Below, one piece after another: positions 23,350-64,000 of a stretch of 64,000 bases of DNA. The stretch is from Lepturacanthus savala. Taxonomy: Eukaryota; Chordata; Actinopteri; Scombriformes; Trichiuridae. The number at the start of each line of letters is the position of its first letter. Position 1 is the first letter of the stretch. The notes under the pieces were generated by a model. The model was not told the origin of the DNA. It saw nothing but the letters and a program-made list of their open reading frames with translations, and searched no databases. Position numbers and translations under genes: made by a program. Location: assembly GCA_030544235.1 (NCBI GenBank), contig CM060472.1:15001654-15065653 (forward strand). The letters run 5' to 3'.

Positions 23350-23700
23350 GTTAGATGAGTGATGGTTATGTTTTTTTTGTTTTTTTTTTTTATAATGGAA
23401 AACTTTTTTTAAAGGTGTGATTTTTCTTCTTCTGTTCTTGATTTGTTGTTCTGGTTCCCATCTCCCCCTTTCTCTCATCATCTAGGTAGAGCAAAGATTT
23501 CAAAGCCAACAATGTGTTTGCTTGAAGCTACGTCACGCCAGGTATAATTTCACTTCACTGAAGATAGTTTATCCCACTGAGAATGATTCTGTCTTCTCAT
23601 TTCACAGACCTTTTGCATTAATTGGTGGAGATGTCCCGAGCTGATGTTTCAAACGATCAGTATTAGCTAAAAATAAAATAGTTCATGCATGCAAAAATTG
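23350..23700 (+). terminator. clcn1: clcn1 3' UTR with candidate poly(A) signal
   Basis: An AATAAA lies at about 23672-23677, roughly 325 nt after the stop, and is the first good poly(A) signal on this strand. T-rich runs occur at 23371-23410. The true cleavage site is not determined. Confidence 0.5.
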
Positions 23701-23968
23701 AGCTTTTGAATTTACTAAAGTTTACACAAGTAAACTTTGATTGCAACTCTCTGTTTCTCACTGGGAAAGAGCAGCTTTTTACAAAAATCATCTAGCAGCT
23801 TTTAAAAAATTTAAATTCAATTTAAATTTTAAATGGAGCATTCTCCATCCTTCATATTATATCAATAATTGAAGCTGATCATGTTAATAGTTTCAGACCA
23901 GGACCTCCGGTATTTGGGTGAAGTTGCTAATGACAAATGTGTGCCAAAGTCAGAAGATTTCTGTTTCT

Positions 23969-24134
23969 GTCCTGGAGGGCTGGTGTGGGAGCAGGCTTTT
24001 GTTCCAACCAAGCAGCAATACACCTGGTTCTACTAATCAACCACTACAGCCCTTGCTAAGTACTTTCATAAGTACAATCAGGTGTAACTCCTTGGTTGGA
24101 ACAAAAGCCTGCATCCACACCGGCCCTCCAGGAC
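23969..24134. mobile_element. Palindromic non-autonomous DNA transposon (MITE-like, probably hAT)
   Basis: The left arm starts GTCCTGGAGGGCTGGTGTGG and continues GCAGGCTTTTGTTCCAACCA. The right arm holds its complement, TGGTTGGAACAAAAGCCTGC, then CCACACCGGCCCTCCAGGAC. Arms are about 60 nt with few mismatches around a central loop of about 50 nt. The text CCTCCAGGACCGGAATTAAA is typical of a hAT-related fish MITE (assignment from memory). Confidence 0.75.
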
Positions 24135-24224
24135 CGGAATTAAATAGCCCTGCTGTACATGGTATTTATTTCTATGTGCCAGATATATATTCTGCAGTAG
24201 TATTAATATCCATTTCTTAAGTAA

Positions 24225-24840
24225 ATGTACCAGTACACTAATGTAAAAATACTCCACTACAAGTAAAAGTCCTGCAAGAAAAGTCCTACTACAGTAAAAG
24301 TACATCAGTAGGCAAAAATGTACTTAGAATATTTTAGTGAAAGTACTAATTCCGTCCTGCTAAAAAATGATTATATATGACAGTATGTGATTGTTTATGC
24401 TGATGCATCAATGTGTAAGCAGCATGTTACAGCTGTAGCTTATTAATCATGATTAATAAGGGAAAAGAAGAAAAAAAACAAAGTTCTGATGCACAACTCT
24501 TTTTCTCTAATCTTTGAGCTTTGATGAAATAATGGATCATTTGAACATTTATTGAAATGAAATCGTGAGAAGTTTAGAGGGAAAATCGCTATTTGATGGA
24601 GCTGTTACCAACCTATAGATATGTGCATTGTGAGTTTGAAATCACTGGTTTCATCTTTAACTAGTTGATGTATTTTTAAAAGCTTCTTATATTATTTATT
24701 ATGTTAAATCTGCATCAGAAAAATGTAGTGTGGTGGAAGGATAGAACATGGAAATTAGTAAAAACTAAAGTTCAAGTACCTCAACAATGTACCTAATTAC
24801 AGTATTAGAGTAAATGTTCTTAGTTACCCTTCACCACTGG
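24225..24840. repeat. AGTAAAAGTAC-type dispersed fish repeat, long copy
   Basis: Starts AAGTAAATGTACCAGTACAC, has TACTCCACTACAAGTAAAAG internally, and ends in the characteristic AGTTACCCTTCACCACTGG. Shares ordered segments with the copies at 33940-34265 and 49093-49330. Confidence 0.75.
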
Positions 24841-24892
24841 CTAGATACATATTAGCTTAACAATGCATGCATTTTGCTGCTATTTGAATATA

Positions 24893-24935
24893 AATATCAG
24901 ATTGGACTCGGTATCGGGCCATCCCTACTAACTGG
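24893..24935. repeat. GGTATCGG-type repeat fragment
   Basis: CAGATTGGACTCGGTATCGG followed by GCCATCCCTACTAACTGG, like the end of the repeat noted at 3790-3860. Confidence 0.4.
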
Positions 24936-27774
24936 AGTGAGGATTACACCTTTACCTTTGCTCTGCCCACCCCAACCCATCTGTCTTTCTTAATTAAGAT
25001 CTATATGTACAGGTTTTTGATACATGCCTTGCCTCACTTTCTCTTCATTTTCTCTCTTATTCTCTTTCTCTTTTTACACATACAGTCTGTATGGTTCAGC
25101 TGATGTGGGTTGAGCCCTAAATTGAGATCACTATCCACTTTATAAACCTGATCATTTTTATGCCAAAAATGCACTGTTTTCATCAGAATTATATATTATA
25201 TCTATATATCTATATCTATATGGAAAGTTGTACAAAAGGTACTGTGGCCATCACAGGATCACCAAAACGTTCCTGCTGCAAAAAAACAAAAAAAAAAGAT
25301 GATCTACCTGTTCAGTTTTAGGTTATGTAATATATCTTAAAATCATAAAAAAAAGATTTTTTTGGTATATTTTGTAAGTATTTTTTTCACTGCCCCCTCC
25401 CACAAGAAACAATCATATATCATGATATTTAAGATGGATAATATCGCAATATTAAATTTGTGATATCAGCCCAAGCCTACAATGCTTTTCATCACAACAT
25501 ATATTGAATCATTTTTTTTGTATCAAATTGCACTGTGTTAATGAGTTTGCTAAATGTGCAGTAAAGCAAACTAGTAAGTGAACTCCAGGGTGGTAGGTCT
25601 GCATTAACTGATTGTTAATGTTTCTTTAAAAGAAGGTCATCGGATGAGAGCAGGAGCTATTGATTTCTTTTTTTTAAACTGACCATCTGGATAACAGTGG
25701 ACTAATGGAGCTGCTCAGTCCACTGTGGAAGATTGTCCAAAGCCCCAAAACGACCTCCAAATTGTCTGCTGACCTTGTGGTTGCAGCATCAGAGCTCATC
25801 TCATCACAGTTAAGTTGATAGGTGGTGCAGCTGAATGCGGATGATGACAGCCAAACCCTCTGCAAAGATGGCTGAGATTTTTTCCCTCTTTCTCCCATAA
25901 TGATGCCACCTTGTCCTAGTAAATTGTTTTTTAATGGTACAAATGTTGCACAAAGAAACAGAAGTTACACATCATCCTCCAAAGACAATAACAACATGAT
26001 GGATGATATTTCCATTAGTAAATGGCAGCTGACCTTTTTTTTCACATAACACTCACATGTCAAACAAAGATGGAAATATATGTTGACAGAGATATTTAGA
26101 AATGAATGCATTAATTAACATGATGTACGACCTCATTAGCACAATTGATGTTTAGTATCAACCTTACATGATAATTATTACAAGGTGGGAAGCTGCACTA
26201 TAGACCACCTTGTTATGCTAATATTAAAAATGCAGACTGTATTTGACTATTGCTCAAGTTAAAAATCTTTTTCCCCGTTCCCTAAGAGCCAAAATATTGA
26301 GCTAAAATGAGGCTAAAATCTGCACAGAGCTGCTAAATTGTGTGTTGTCTCACTGAGTTTGGCACTAATTAAGGCGAAACATGGTGGGCAAAAAAAGACT
26401 TTGCATACACCGGTCAGTTTGGGGATTTTTGGCTGGTTTGCCTCTATAACACGTCTTTTATTTATTTAAAAAAAAGAAAAAAAACATTAAAAATCCACAT
26501 GTATTTTAATTCATTGTCTGTAGATTTATCCTAAATTCACCAACAGTCAGCTGCCTCCATAAAGCTGTTTTTCTCTTGCATAAATATGTCAGGTCATTTG
26601 GACTACCCTTTGTATAGCAACAAATTGTTTTGTCTCACTTTGAGCTAGAAATTGACACTTAAGTATTTCCAGTTTGATCCCTATCTATATCCTTAAGATT
26701 TTTACAGATCTTATCTTTTTTATTTTTTTTTTTATTTTAAGATCATCCATAACATGATTCATAGAATATTTTTTAATATTTATATATATTTTCAAATTTT
26801 TAGATTGATGAAAAGACATATCCATAATTCCCTCTGGGGTCTTAATATGTCAACAAAATAAAAAAAAATCTTTAACCTGGCTTTATCTAATGTTCACATT
26901 TCTGTTCTGCAAATGTAAGACAATTATTGCATATTTACCCAGATAATGCCCCATTTGCATATTTAATCATAACATTTCAGAAATGCAATACAACAAAAAA
27001 ATGTCTCAATGTAAAAAGTCAAATGGGAAAGTTTCATATTGATATCTATCCCTTAAAATTTTTACCCTCTGTGTTTCATTTTCAATGTGAATTTTGAAAC
27101 TGTCACATAATGTAACCAAAGATATTACAAAATTATTACATTAGGTCACTTTGCTTTCTCTCCATTAACATTCACAAAATGTAATTTTTATCAATAATGG
27201 AAGCGGTTCAGCAACTACCTTAATAATTATGTTGTTGAAACTTCCTTTAATTTCCTCCTTTTTATTTTGTCACTTCACTTCCTCTTACACTGTTATCTCT
27301 TTCTTATCTCCTGAACTCAGTTTCTCAGGTGCCGTCTTGAAAGTCTTTAAATCTGCAGATGTTACAAAAAGCTTTTTCTTGTGTCTGTGTGAAGTCAAAT
27401 GTGTGTGTCTATTTCTTAAGAGGGGTCTGTACAGATCTGCTAATTTTCTGTCCGTGGTTGTGGCTACTGTAGTTATTTATTCATCTTTTAGTAGATTAAA
27501 TGTTATCTCATAATTTATAAAACTGTGAACAATGTAGCTAAATAAAGTATTAACTAATTGAAATGCTTTAATTGTTCTCCCTCATCTTTTTGAATTTATC
27601 CAGGCGGGGTTGGTTGTAAAGGCAGACGAGGACAAACAAAAGTAGAATATTTAGTGGCAGAAAAAAGTTAATCCCTTACTCAGCTACTAGGACCAATCAA
27701 GGTAGGGTAGAATTGTTGATCTTTTGCTTCAGAAATGATATGAGGTGAAAATGTGTATAAAAAATGTTTTCCTT

Positions 27775-27990
27775 ATTCAGGGATAGACCCCAGACAGGTC
27801 ACCAGCCTATTGTGGGGTACTCACAGTCACTCACACATATGGGCAATTTAAGGTCTCACATTAACCTTAGCGTATGCAAACTCCACACAGAAAGGTCCCC
27901 AGCTCATGGTCTTGAACCTGCAACCTTCTTGCTGTGAGGCAACGGCGCTACCCTCTGTCCACCGTGTTGCCACTGACACATTTTCTCAAA
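27775..27990 (+). repeat. Widespread fish repeat with GCAAACTCCACACAGAAAGG core
   Basis: Order of motifs: AGACAGGTCACCAGCCTATT, ACTCACACATATGGGCAATT, GCAAACTCCACACAGAAAGG, CTTGCTGTGAGGCAACGGCG, then CCACCGTGTTGCC. The same ordered motifs recur at 49635-49935 and, more degraded, at 52835-53050; the CTTGCTGTGAGGCAACAG block also recurs inverted at 52117-52215. Confidence 0.75.
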
Positions 27991-28084
27991 ATTCATCTCC
28001 TCATGTCAGAGAACTGAGGAAGATGGGAATGTGGATTTTTAATTTTGACCTGATGATGACAGCAACAGCTAGAGGAATAAAACA

Positions 28085-28560
28085 GTTATTATGATTCCTG
28101 CTGATGGGGCCATGAACATTTGCATCAAAATTCATGACAATCCATCTAATATTTGTCAAGACATTTCATTCAAAATCACAAATGCCACTGTATGGTGGCA
28201 CTGGAAGAAAAGTCAAGGGTTACCCAAAGTCAATAGAATTCATCCTCTGGGTAACATGAAGCTCTGTACAAGATGTTGTGCCAGTCCACTCATTAAGTTG
28301 AGATATTTCACAGGATAAGAAGTTGGAATCACCAGTGCTCTTTAGACAAGTCTTCTAGGCAGCTGGGATATCTGTACTAAATTGGCAATGGCAGTTTATT
28401 AAATAATTGTCATCCTGCTGGTGGCACAAGAGGAAAAGCAGTCAAAGTCAGTAAGATTCATCCTCTAGGGACCATGAAAGTCTGTACAAATTGTATCTAA
28501 ATCCTTCCAGAAGTTGATTAGATATTTCAATGTGAAGTAAAGTAGATGTTTGATTGCTTG
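28085..28560 (+). repeat. Dispersed fish repeat, two consecutive diverged units
   Basis: Unit 1 (28100-28310) contains CATGACAATCCATCTAATAT, CACTGGAAGAAAAGTCAAGG and GATTCATCCTCT-type words. Unit 2 (28400-28540) repeats GGTGGCACAAGAGGAAAAGC, AAGATTCATCCTCTAGGGAC and AGTTGATTAGATATTTCA. The phrases match a fish interspersed repeat known to me by sequence, not by name. Confidence 0.65.
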
Positions 28561-29799
28561 TCATTAAACTTTACTTTGACAGCAATGCAAGATTGTCATA
28601 CCTACCTATGGTTTTGTTGCCTTAATTGCTTTTTATCTTCATAAGAGAAGGTGTCACTTTTTTGTCATGATCTCATTTAGAAATGAAGTAGTTTTAAACG
28701 TTTAGTTTAGTGCTCTACTGCAGATCATTGCATGAGAGATTTGAAATGACGTCTATCTCATTTGGAACAACACTTTTCTATTAACCGCTTGGCCTGAACT
28801 CCACAGAAGTAATTTAAAGTGATTGAACTCCTTTGTAATTATACAGCATGACTGACACTTCAGACATGTGAATCAGACAGAAATATTAAGTTTCACTTTC
28901 ACTGCCTGCTGCAATTCTGTGTGGTGTCACCTTTTTAAAACTCTGGATCCTCAGATGTGATCTAAGTTCTACTTGTGCGCTTTGACATCTAAACGATTTA
29001 CAGGCTAAGATCTCAGAGAAACAAGAGGACAAACGGAGGACAGATGATTATCAGAGCGATCAGGGACATCGTGGGTCTTGATCACTGAAGTGTAAGAGTG
29101 AATCGTCCTCTCCAGCAGCTGTGGCTGTTAGAGGAGGTTTTATGTTTCTATGGGATATTCACAGGGAAACATTCTTATTTTGTAGGACTTCTTTTTTTTT
29201 TTTTGATGATTTTGAAGTAGCATTACCTAAAACGCACCTCTTGTCTTTGACATTCTGAAATGAGAACAAACATCCTCAAAAGGATAATAGCACTTAATAG
29301 AATGCACAAGGGTTCTTCTCTGTTCCATTTAAGGATGGAGGTTTAAAATGGCCCAGTTTAATGAATGAGCTGGTCTTGTGATGATAAACACAGTTTAAAT
29401 GTTTTAGTATCATTGATGATTACAAGAAAGTTAACGCAGCTTTGTGATTCACACTGCAGCTTAAAAACATTGAGCCGGAATCTCATGTCTGTTCTTGGTA
29501 TTTCTTTTTCTTTTTTTTTTCCTTTTTTTTTTTTTTTTTTTAAAATGTAATTCAATTCATCTCAGAGATATATAACAAAATCTACCAATGTATCAAAACC
29601 TGGGCAAATACACCTAAAACTATCCACTAACCATGGCTACATACCCCCCAAGGGTGTAAGAGAGAATATATATCGTCTTGTCATTTTGATGAATGTGGCC
29701 TTTAAAATTATTTATATAGCGATGATTAGGTGAAGACTGCAGGGAATGCATAACAATCTGCTCATAGAGTCCCTTTATAGGGATAAAGCAGAGGTCTCA

Positions 29800-30180
29800 A
29801 CAAGGTAAATCTTTTAGCTGGAGCCAGGCCTGGGGGAGGGGCTCAATGGCAATTGCTTGGTGGCTGGGCCTGGCCAAGCACAGCCCTCAGAGGACACATG
29901 GAACACCCCTTCACATGGTCTCACCACCTGTGAGAGGGACCAAAAGGGTCAGATTCATAGGGAGGTGGACGGTGGCTAGAGGCAGGGACCCTGGCAGTCT
30001 GATCCTTAGCTGCAGAAGCTGGTTCAGGGGAACTTACCCTCTCTGGTGGGCAAGGAGACCTAGCTGGTGTGCGAGGTTGAGAGGTACTGTCTAGATATAG
30101 ATAGGTTCACCTCGAAGGACAGCATGGACTCCAAAACCAGTTTCCTTGAGAAGGGTTGGACTCTACCTTATAGAAAGCCA
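29800..30180 (+). mobile_element. Decayed LINE, 5' region and start of AP-endonuclease ORF
   Basis: 30031-30175 translates as VGKET, stop, then LVCEVERYCLDIDRFTSKDS and FLEKGWTL. It corresponds to the start of the apurinic endonuclease domain in a fish LINE (consensus SLVGKE-ELVREVERYRLDIVGLTS, from memory). The upstream GGGCCTGGCCAAGCACAGCC and GGTCTCACCACCTGTGAGAG are its usual 5' text. Truncated and carrying stops, so inactive. Confidence 0.75.
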
Positions 30181-31425
30181 TTTTAACATTTAGAAGGCAG
30201 TCTGGATATGTGTTGCAGATATCTGTAATTAAACTTTTGCCTATTCAGAAAGAAAATTCAAGATATCGACGAATATATTCTTCCTATCAACAATTGTCAT
30301 TTCAGATATCCACAACAAAAATTTTCCTAGAACAAATAGGGGACCCAAGGGTGTGCTCTACTACAGGAGTGTGACAATGTCTGACACCCCCACCCATCCA
30401 TTTTCTGAATTAGGAGGGCCTCACTCTCTGAAACTTAAAATTACAAATTCACACCTACTTTATGCAGTTACTGAACAAGTGTGTAGAAGTGAGAAAGTCA
30501 GCAGCGTTTGAACTTCTCTCTTCTCCTCTTAAGATATTTTAACCATTGAGGAGAGACTTAAAATGTGCACTCATGTTATTTCCATTTAAACAATTAGCAC
30601 ATCTTTTCCCCATTCACCCCCCCACCACCACTATTTGGAATATTTTGAACCTATCCATTAAGTTTTAGGATATAGATGTAAAAGATGGGACACTGGGGGA
30701 GAATTATGTCTACTTGCAACCTAACAAGTACAGAAATACAGACTTGAGCAATTACTACAGCCATATATGACAAAACAGCACCAAGAAAAATCTGTTTTTC
30801 CAGAATATATATATTTTACACACAAAGAAGGCTACATTCATACAAACATACATACTATACATACATACAGTCGTACACTCATACAAATACATATGTTTAT
30901 TGTTTTTTTTTCTTTTATTAAAAAAGCAATTTGATATATTATTACTTTGTATACGGTGTTATACTGTTAGGGTTAGGTCACTGTTAAAAAGCATGCTCTT
31001 TCTTTTGATTGTGTCCTGATTGAATATTTGCAAATGATTCTTAAGTGCCTGCTTCAAGTCGCTCTCAGTACCTGATGGGCGGTGTTTACTTTCTCTGCTC
31101 TGGCCCAAGAAATCTGTCTGTCAAAAGTACATTCATTAGCATATCAAAGAGCTCTGTGTGCCAGCAAACATGTCTATGTCTGCTATGTTTTATCTGACAT
31201 GATACCCATGAACAAGAGATTCTCAAAGAAACTTGAACCAAACACTCTGGAGTTATTTGCAAATACTGTCTGATTGTGTCCATGTACATTGTATTGCACT
31301 GATATTTTAAACTAGGCCCCTTTTTTCCTTCATGTCCTACCTCCTTCCTTTTTCCTCCAATTTCACATACATTCATCCACTTTTCGACCCTCAGTCTTGT
31401 TTCTTTGGTCCGAGTGATCCAGACA

Positions 31426-31435
31426 TTTATTTATT
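31426..31435 (-). terminator. fam131b: Candidate fam131b poly(A) signal
   Basis: The minus strand reads AATAAATAAA here, about 290 nt after the fam131b stop. Further AATAAA copies lie near 30914 and 30895, which could give a longer 3' UTR. Confidence 0.45.
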
Positions 31436-31722
31436 CAGCTTGTTTCAGCAATCACTGAATTCAAGTCTCTCAGCTGTCCTCAAATATGGTCTTTGTCACA
31501 GATGCGATATGCCATAATTTCTCACAGTATCTCAGGGAGCTTCTTGGCAATGAGTTTATGTTCCTTACATCCCGTATTTCCATCTGAAAATGTCTGCTTC
31601 CAGTTCCACTGACTCAAAGTGGGTAAATAGCTGGGAGGGGGAAGGGGTTGGGATAATAGCTTGATTGATTATTGGAGTATTTAATTCCTGTTTTTGTGTC
31701 AGTCATTTTCTGACCCCATGAC

Positions 31723-60187
<28,465 letters not shown>

Positions 60188-63100
60188 CCTGGCTGTGACT
60201 AATCATGTGAATGCAGGGTTGTGGCATTAATAAGCTCTGTGCAGTCAAGCTAACAAAAACAGGAAAACACATACACCTGAGTGTAAGTAGAAAGTGAACG
60301 TGGCGGCTCGTAGAAACAAACCCACAGAGTATAATCACCAGACTGTGTAGCTTTCTGAGCTTTATAACCTGTAGCAGCTCATTATTTCTGCTATTACCAA
60401 ACAATTCAATTTCATTAACAGACAGAGTTTTCTCAATAGTCCCAGTAATTGTAGTTTTTAAAGGTGAATTCAAAGATGAACTTATATTTTTGTCAACTGC
60501 TGTTGTTCAAGGTCAAAAAGGAAATGTAAAGCTCACTATTTAAGTAAACATGGTCAAAGCATAGTTAAGAAGGGTGTAAAACCCATCAGAAGGGCTTGTC
60601 AGACAGTAGAATAATCCATTGATGTGCACATTAATTTTTATAACCTTGCCATGATTGGCAGGTTTGATGAGGTGAAAAGGAAATTATGTTTTAAAGTATT
60701 TCAAGATCCCAGTCAGTTTTCATGCCAACAACCAAGGGATACACTAAGGAAAGACTATAAAAATGTGTCCAACATTTAAACAGCATCACATCTTCTGCTT
60801 CTCTGTGTTGTTTGCGTGTAGCCCTATGGAACAGCTATAAACACTTTCCTTCTTTCTGTTACTATACTTCTACTGCAGCTCAAGTACTGTCCAAAGAAAC
60901 ACAAAGAGCAAATTTGATGCTAAAATGACTTGAATTGTTGCAGATATCCACTTAATATGACTCACTCAGACTGAATACTCATATAAGCAATGTAATGTAT
61001 GATGAGGTCACTGACCTTGTGTTCTATGACATATGCAGATTGTAGTTTTTTGTGTTTTGTTTCATGTGATGCCTGGTTGCTTGTGATTTGCTGTGGTCTG
61101 TTGAACTGTCAGCATTTTTTAAATATAATTTTCATCTGTTTTTTATGTTCCTCTGCATGTAATGTCCCTATCAGGGGCTACAGATGCAAATTAGCTTGCA
61201 GCTATAATCTGTTTCCATGCATCATTTGTTCTTATTTAAGAATAATAAATGTACATGCTTTGACTCTGCAAAATGAACCAAACAAATGAATTAAATATAA
61301 AATATACAATTTCAAGTGGGACTTAATCCCATAAATGAGCCTATCACTTCAGGGAATTTGGCCCAAAAAAGTGCTGCAAAAGACATTCATTCTTGTCTAC
61401 TGAATCGTACTTGGTAATTAATCTGATTCGGAGTCTGATTATTAATTAAAGAATCATCTGAGGTGGCAGTGTAATGTTTGCTTGTTAGACTGTGAAAGGC
61501 AGCTCACAGACTCTGATGGTTTCCGACCTTTGAGGAAAAGGTTATCTCTGTGTGTGCACCAAATTCAGTGCAATGGAGTCAAACAAAAAAAAAAGACCAT
61601 CAAATATAAAAGGGAAGTTCCTCTTCTTCATGACTGTAGAAGTCATTAAATAAAATAATCATATACAAGTACAGTATAATCCCCTAACATTCCCCTGAAA
61701 AACACCATAAAACATGATAGCTAAAACTTTTATTGATGTCGCAGAGGTCTTTGCACCAGTCTGATTACTTCCGCTGTGTAGTTCATGAGAATCCAGGACC
61801 CTCTGTCAACCCTGCAAATTCTCCCATTACAGACAGTTCTATCTACACTCAGTCAATTGCACACAACACTTTTGTTATTTATGAAGGTGGCCGTCTAGCT
61901 CGGCATAGAAGTTGACCTAAGCCTGTCGCCTTTAAAAATCTAATTTATCCTCCTGTGTCTATTGTGCACCCTTTGCTGCCTGTAAAGGGCATGTCACACT
62001 TGAAACATCTCAAGACAATATCACAGAGCTCAGACTGTTAAAGCCTGCTCCCATGAAATGACTATATCCACATCTTGATACATGAAACCTCTCAATGTCC
62101 TCATTTGATTGGAACACGGCTTTCCCCTTAGGTTCCAAATAAGGACATTACTATAGATGAATGCAACATTATATGTTATCGATGAAAGACTGGTCTGGCT
62201 CACGGACAGCTCTCACAAATTAAAAGAACTTAATCTTTTCAGCTTATAGACAAACCCACCAGACCAAATTTCAGAAATCCTCTTAACTCCACATTAATTG
62301 TTATCACACTTACTAACATACCAGACAAACCCCGCCTCTCGCTGCCTCAAATCATCAGCATAAGAAATGATAAGCATTCTAATTTTCAGTGAATGAGCTG
62401 TCAATCTCAGAGACAAAAACTGGTCTGAGGCTCGATCCATTGGCACCCCTGAGGATTAATTAACCTTTAGGCAACAAATAACAGCATCAGCATGATTAGA
62501 AAGTTTAAATGGAATTATTACCAGTCATTGCTCTGTGCCTGTGATAGTTCAATTAAATTCTGGAATGCCTATAGCATCTCATAAGAATTCGTCATGATCA
62601 TTCCCACCAGAAATCAAATTGTATGTGATCATATTTCGGAGAGATGATCCATGGTTGAACCTTTTAATCACTATTTCATCTCCTCTTGTCTTTCAGTTAA
62701 TAATATTACATTGACAATAATCATATCCAAACCAAGGGAGTCTCCAATGTCTCAGCTGTTTCTTCTGATTGCAAATTATATTCTAGTCTGGTAAAGAATA
62801 CAGATAATAACATAGCTCTGCTTAGGTTGAAAAGGTGCAAAATCACTTAATCTTGACCAAACTTCTTCATTTCATCCAAGTGCTACCTTAATCTGTCTGC
62901 CCTCACACTTGAGTCTAATAGTCTTCTTGGAGATTTTAAAGCTTTATTATCTTGTGGTCTATTTGATGATTATTGAAACTGTTAAGTAAGTAAGTAAGTA
63001 AACAAGTAATTACTTGTTTATTGTGTAATTGTACTATTTGTTTGCTGGTTAATTCATCTCAAAACCTGTAATTACATTATTTTTTTAATCAAATTCCACT

Positions 63101-64000
63101 CCTACTTAATACACCTTTAAAAAAATTGGCATTTTGCATAGGTCAAAAGACCGCAGTACATGTTTAACATCTTAAAACAAACAAATTAAACTATCTAACA
63201 ATTCAAACTAGTTTCTGTTTGCAACTAGTGCCAAACAGAACATTCCCTTCAGCCTATTCACCTGTAGTCTGAATAAAATGTGATCATGAATGTAGATCTT
63301 GGTGCTCCATGGTCTCAGAGAAAGGAATCTGCATCAGTATGACTGAGATGTGCTGCATGCCAAGTGGGCTGCTGGAGCTGTGCACCTCATTTAGCCAATA
63401 TTTTTTTTACCTCAGTCAATCTGTTCATTCACTTTAACATTAATGAATGAATATATGTCTAAGATTTCCTTTGAAAGGGGAAAATGAGAGAGAAGGATTT
63501 AGAGTGACCTTATTAAATCTGTCTTCAAATGTACACCAGAAAAGATATTTATGTAGCAATAGCAGGATAGATCTCTGTTGGCCGAAAGAAATTCTGCTGT
63601 CAAGAACTGTGTGAACGTCAGGTATTGCAATTTCAAACAGTTACCATTCAATCACAGAAAACACGACCCATAAGCCAAATAATGTTTCCTTTTACATCTT
63701 AGATTTCGGACTGCAACTATGTATTATTTTGAGACTGCTCACCCATTTATGAGCAATTAATTATTACAGGAACAAAGCAGGACACGATATGTCATAAGTA
63801 CACAGCCACAAAGTAGTAAAAAAGGTCAAGATGGAGGGATGGGTGAACAAAACATCAAAATTTAAGATGACGCTGTTGTTTTACTTTTCAATTGTGATAA
63901 AAATAATAATAATTACCTTTTTTTTAAAGCATGATCATCCTTACAAAATTATTTTGACTTAACCTAACTAGACTTTAACCATTGCATTGTCACATCATAA
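60188..64000. other. Unannotated right end
   Basis: AT-rich. It may hold the fam131b 5' UTR and promoter just right of 60187, but no TATA box or CpG island is visible. A short (GTAA)n run lies at 62983-63001. The 62380-62680 stretch looks repeat-free and homeodomain-site rich. No gene, RNA gene or element was recognised. Confidence 0.5.

Larger units (their letters stand above)
23701..31400. other. Intergenic region between convergent clcn1 and fam131b
   Basis: No coding exon recognised. It holds the repeats listed at 23969-24134, 24225-24840, 24893-24935, 27775-27990, 28085-28560 and 29800-30180. The remainder is AT-rich unique-looking sequence with short poly-A/T runs. Short open frames here lack similarity to anything I know. 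Confidence 0.7.

Overview
The window is vertebrate nuclear DNA, almost certainly from a ray-finned (teleost) fish. Small conserved coding exons with GT-AG borders are scattered through AT-rich introns. Microsatellites are long (a TG run of about 139 bp and a TA run of about 63 bp), and many dispersed repeats resemble families common in fish genomes. I see no prokaryotic operon, CRISPR array, rRNA or tRNA.

Left third (1-23,700, + strand): the last 13 coding exons of a muscle-type voltage-gated chloride channel, clcn1 (ClC-1). The human gene has 23 exons, so these should correspond to exons 11-23. All junction phases agree and give 582 codons plus a stop at 23347-23349. They encode the C-terminal half of the channel: membrane helices, the third chloride-selectivity motif, the pore tyrosine, both CBS domains and a low-complexity tail. 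Introns hold decayed LINE pieces, an unrecognised relic at 1.6-3.6 kb and very long pyrimidine-rich tracts.

Middle (23,700-31,400): intergenic repeats, including an inverted-repeat element, copies of several fish repeats and a LINE endonuclease fragment. No gene was found.

Right part (31,400 to at least 41,303, probably to about 60,187, - strand): fam131b, convergent with clcn1. Eight coding exons are firm (424 codons plus stop, phases consistent, one GC-AG intron). Two tiny upstream exons at 54,199-54,236 and 60,169-60,187 have good splice sites and exactly fitting phases, and may complete the N terminus. The tail-to-tail CLCN1-FAM131B order is the same as on human 7q34-35, which supports both calls.

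The two genes do not form a functional pathway. ClC-1 sets resting chloride conductance in skeletal muscle, and FAM131B is a poorly characterised protein. No new multi-gene system is visible. The most interesting items are the cryptic 5' exons and GC-AG intron of fam131b, an unassigned + strand exon-like block at 51,530-51,601, a locally duplicated non-coding element (54.5 and 56.5 kb), strand-asymmetric pyrimidine tracts, and homopolymeric insertions (His6 and Ser9 in clcn1, Gln/His in fam131b).
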